5,889 nt of DNA from Spirulina sp. DLM2.Bin59. GTDB taxonomy: Bacteria > Cyanobacteriota > Cyanobacteriia > Cyanobacteriales > Spirulinaceae. Numbering within the stretch: position 1 is the first letter of the stretch; each line of letters begins with the position of its first letter. Shown here one piece after another: positions 5,534-5,889 of the stretch. The notes under the pieces were generated by a model. The model was not told the origin of the DNA. It searched no databases and saw only the letters and a list, made by a program, of their open reading frames with translations. The position numbers and the translations under genes were made by a program. The stretch spans positions 1 to 5,889 of the forward strand of contig RECT01000347.1 of NCBI GenBank assembly GCA_007693875.1, in the 5' to 3' direction.

Positions 5534-5889
5534 ATGTCCATTTATACCCTTGCTGCCCTTCAGGGGGCGATCGCTGCCCACCCTGACCAATGGCGGCCAT
5601 TAGTCTTCACTAATGGCTGCTTTGACCTGCTCCATGTGGGCCATTGCCGCTACCTCACCGCCGCGAAAGCCTACGGTCAGCGGCTCATCGTCGGCCTGAA
5701 TAGTGATGCTTCCGTAGCCGCCCTCAAACCCCACCGCCCCGGCCAACCGCCCCGACCGATTATCCCCGCCCAACAGCGGGCCGAACTCCTCGCCACCCTC
5801 AAACCCGTCGATGGGGTGGTGATTTTTGCAGAACTCCGGGCCAGCGCCCTGATTGCGGCCCTGCACCCGGTTTTTTACGTCAACGGGGG
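5534..5889 (+). CDS. RfaE2/HldE C-domain-like nucleotidyltransferase (3' end outside window)
   Basis: The visible 118 residues form most of a cytidylyltransferase-like Rossmann domain. VFTNGCFDLLHVGHCRYL (24-41) holds the HxGH nucleotide-binding motif (34-37), followed by LIVGLNSDASVAALK (51-65), RPIIPAQQRAELLATLKPVDGVVIF (starting at 74) and the start of a VNGG motif at the edge. Closest in feel are the enzymes that add AMP to D-glycero-beta-D-manno-heptose 1-phosphate (RfaE2, or the C-domain of HldE) for ADP-heptose. There is no N-terminal sugar kinase domain, so it would be the stand-alone form. It departs from typical members: the usual acidic EDTP stretch after the VVxF strand is replaced by AELRASA, and the common VKGGDY reads VNGG. 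A different sugar phosphate or alcohol phosphate is therefore possible. The start lies nine bases after the regulator stop with a poor ribosome site, which suggests translational coupling. Confidence 0.8.
   Translation, partial: MSIYTLAALQGAIAAHPDQWRPLVFTNGCFDLLHVGHCRYLTAAKAYGQRLIVGLNSDASVAALKPHRPGQPPRPIIPAQQRAELLATLKPVDGVVIFAELRASALIAALHPVFYVNG

Larger units (their letters stand above)
173..5574. repeat. HIP1 octamer GCGATCGC, 14 dispersed copies
   Basis: Exact copies start at 173, 376, 841, 1099, 1248, 2123, 2172, 2364, 2835, 3292, 4428, 5200, 5382 and 5567. Only the copy at 376 is non-coding. About 0.1 would be expected by chance in this length. This is the hallmark highly iterated palindrome of many cyanobacterial genomes and the main evidence for the host group. 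Confidence 0.97.

Noticed and set aside
5021..5590. Minus-strand open frame of 189 codons over the response regulator
   Set aside because: It is antisense to a complete receiver-HTH protein with all catalytic residues and has no recognisable homology.

Overview
The window is cyanobacterial chromosome. Two independent signs support this. The octamer GCGATCGC (HIP1, the highly iterated palindrome of cyanobacteria) occurs 14 times in 5.9 kb, where chance would give about 0.1. The isocitrate dehydrogenase has the roughly 50-residue internal insertion I associate with cyanobacterial enzymes. I cannot name the genus.

Layout. At the left edge a minus-strand gene, truncated by the window, encodes the N-terminal part of a NurA-domain nuclease. 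A 391-bp AT-rich spacer (341-731) separates it from a divergent plus-strand pair: a conserved cyanobacterial-type protein of unknown function with four cysteines spaced like a zinc site (732-1322), and a cysteine hydrolase of the isochorismatase superfamily that closely resembles biuret amidohydrolases (1355-2038). That pair runs head-on into trpS (tryptophanyl-tRNA synthetase, minus strand). The two coding regions overlap tail to tail by 24 bp, and each has a small hairpin lying inside the other gene. Upstream of trpS on the same strand is icd (NADP-type isocitrate dehydrogenase). The icd-trpS spacer carries six tandem copies of a heptamer and a polypyrimidine tract. A 230-bp divergent promoter region (4611-4840) then separates icd from a NarL/FixJ-type response regulator. 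Nine bases after the regulator begins a nucleotidyltransferase of the RfaE2/HldE C-domain type, cut by the right edge.

How the genes fit together. Most are housekeeping genes: DNA repair, tRNA charging, and 2-oxoglutarate supply, which in cyanobacteria sets the carbon/nitrogen signal. The hydrolase would release nitrogen from a urea-like compound if its resemblance to biuret hydrolase holds. Upstream of icd there is a degenerate NtcA-like site with the spacing expected for an NtcA-activated promoter, which would suit icd as a nitrogen-regulated gene. The regulator and sugar-nucleotidyltransferase genes look co-transcribed, but no functional link is evident.

I found no CRISPR array, transposon, tRNA, rRNA or clearly novel system. 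The most interesting items are the overlapping convergent gene ends with reciprocal hairpins, the heptamer/polypyrimidine spacer, the candidate NtcA-type icd promoter, and the uncharacterised four-cysteine protein paired with the hydrolase. Several start codons here are placed downstream of the longest possible open frame; the reasons are given per gene.
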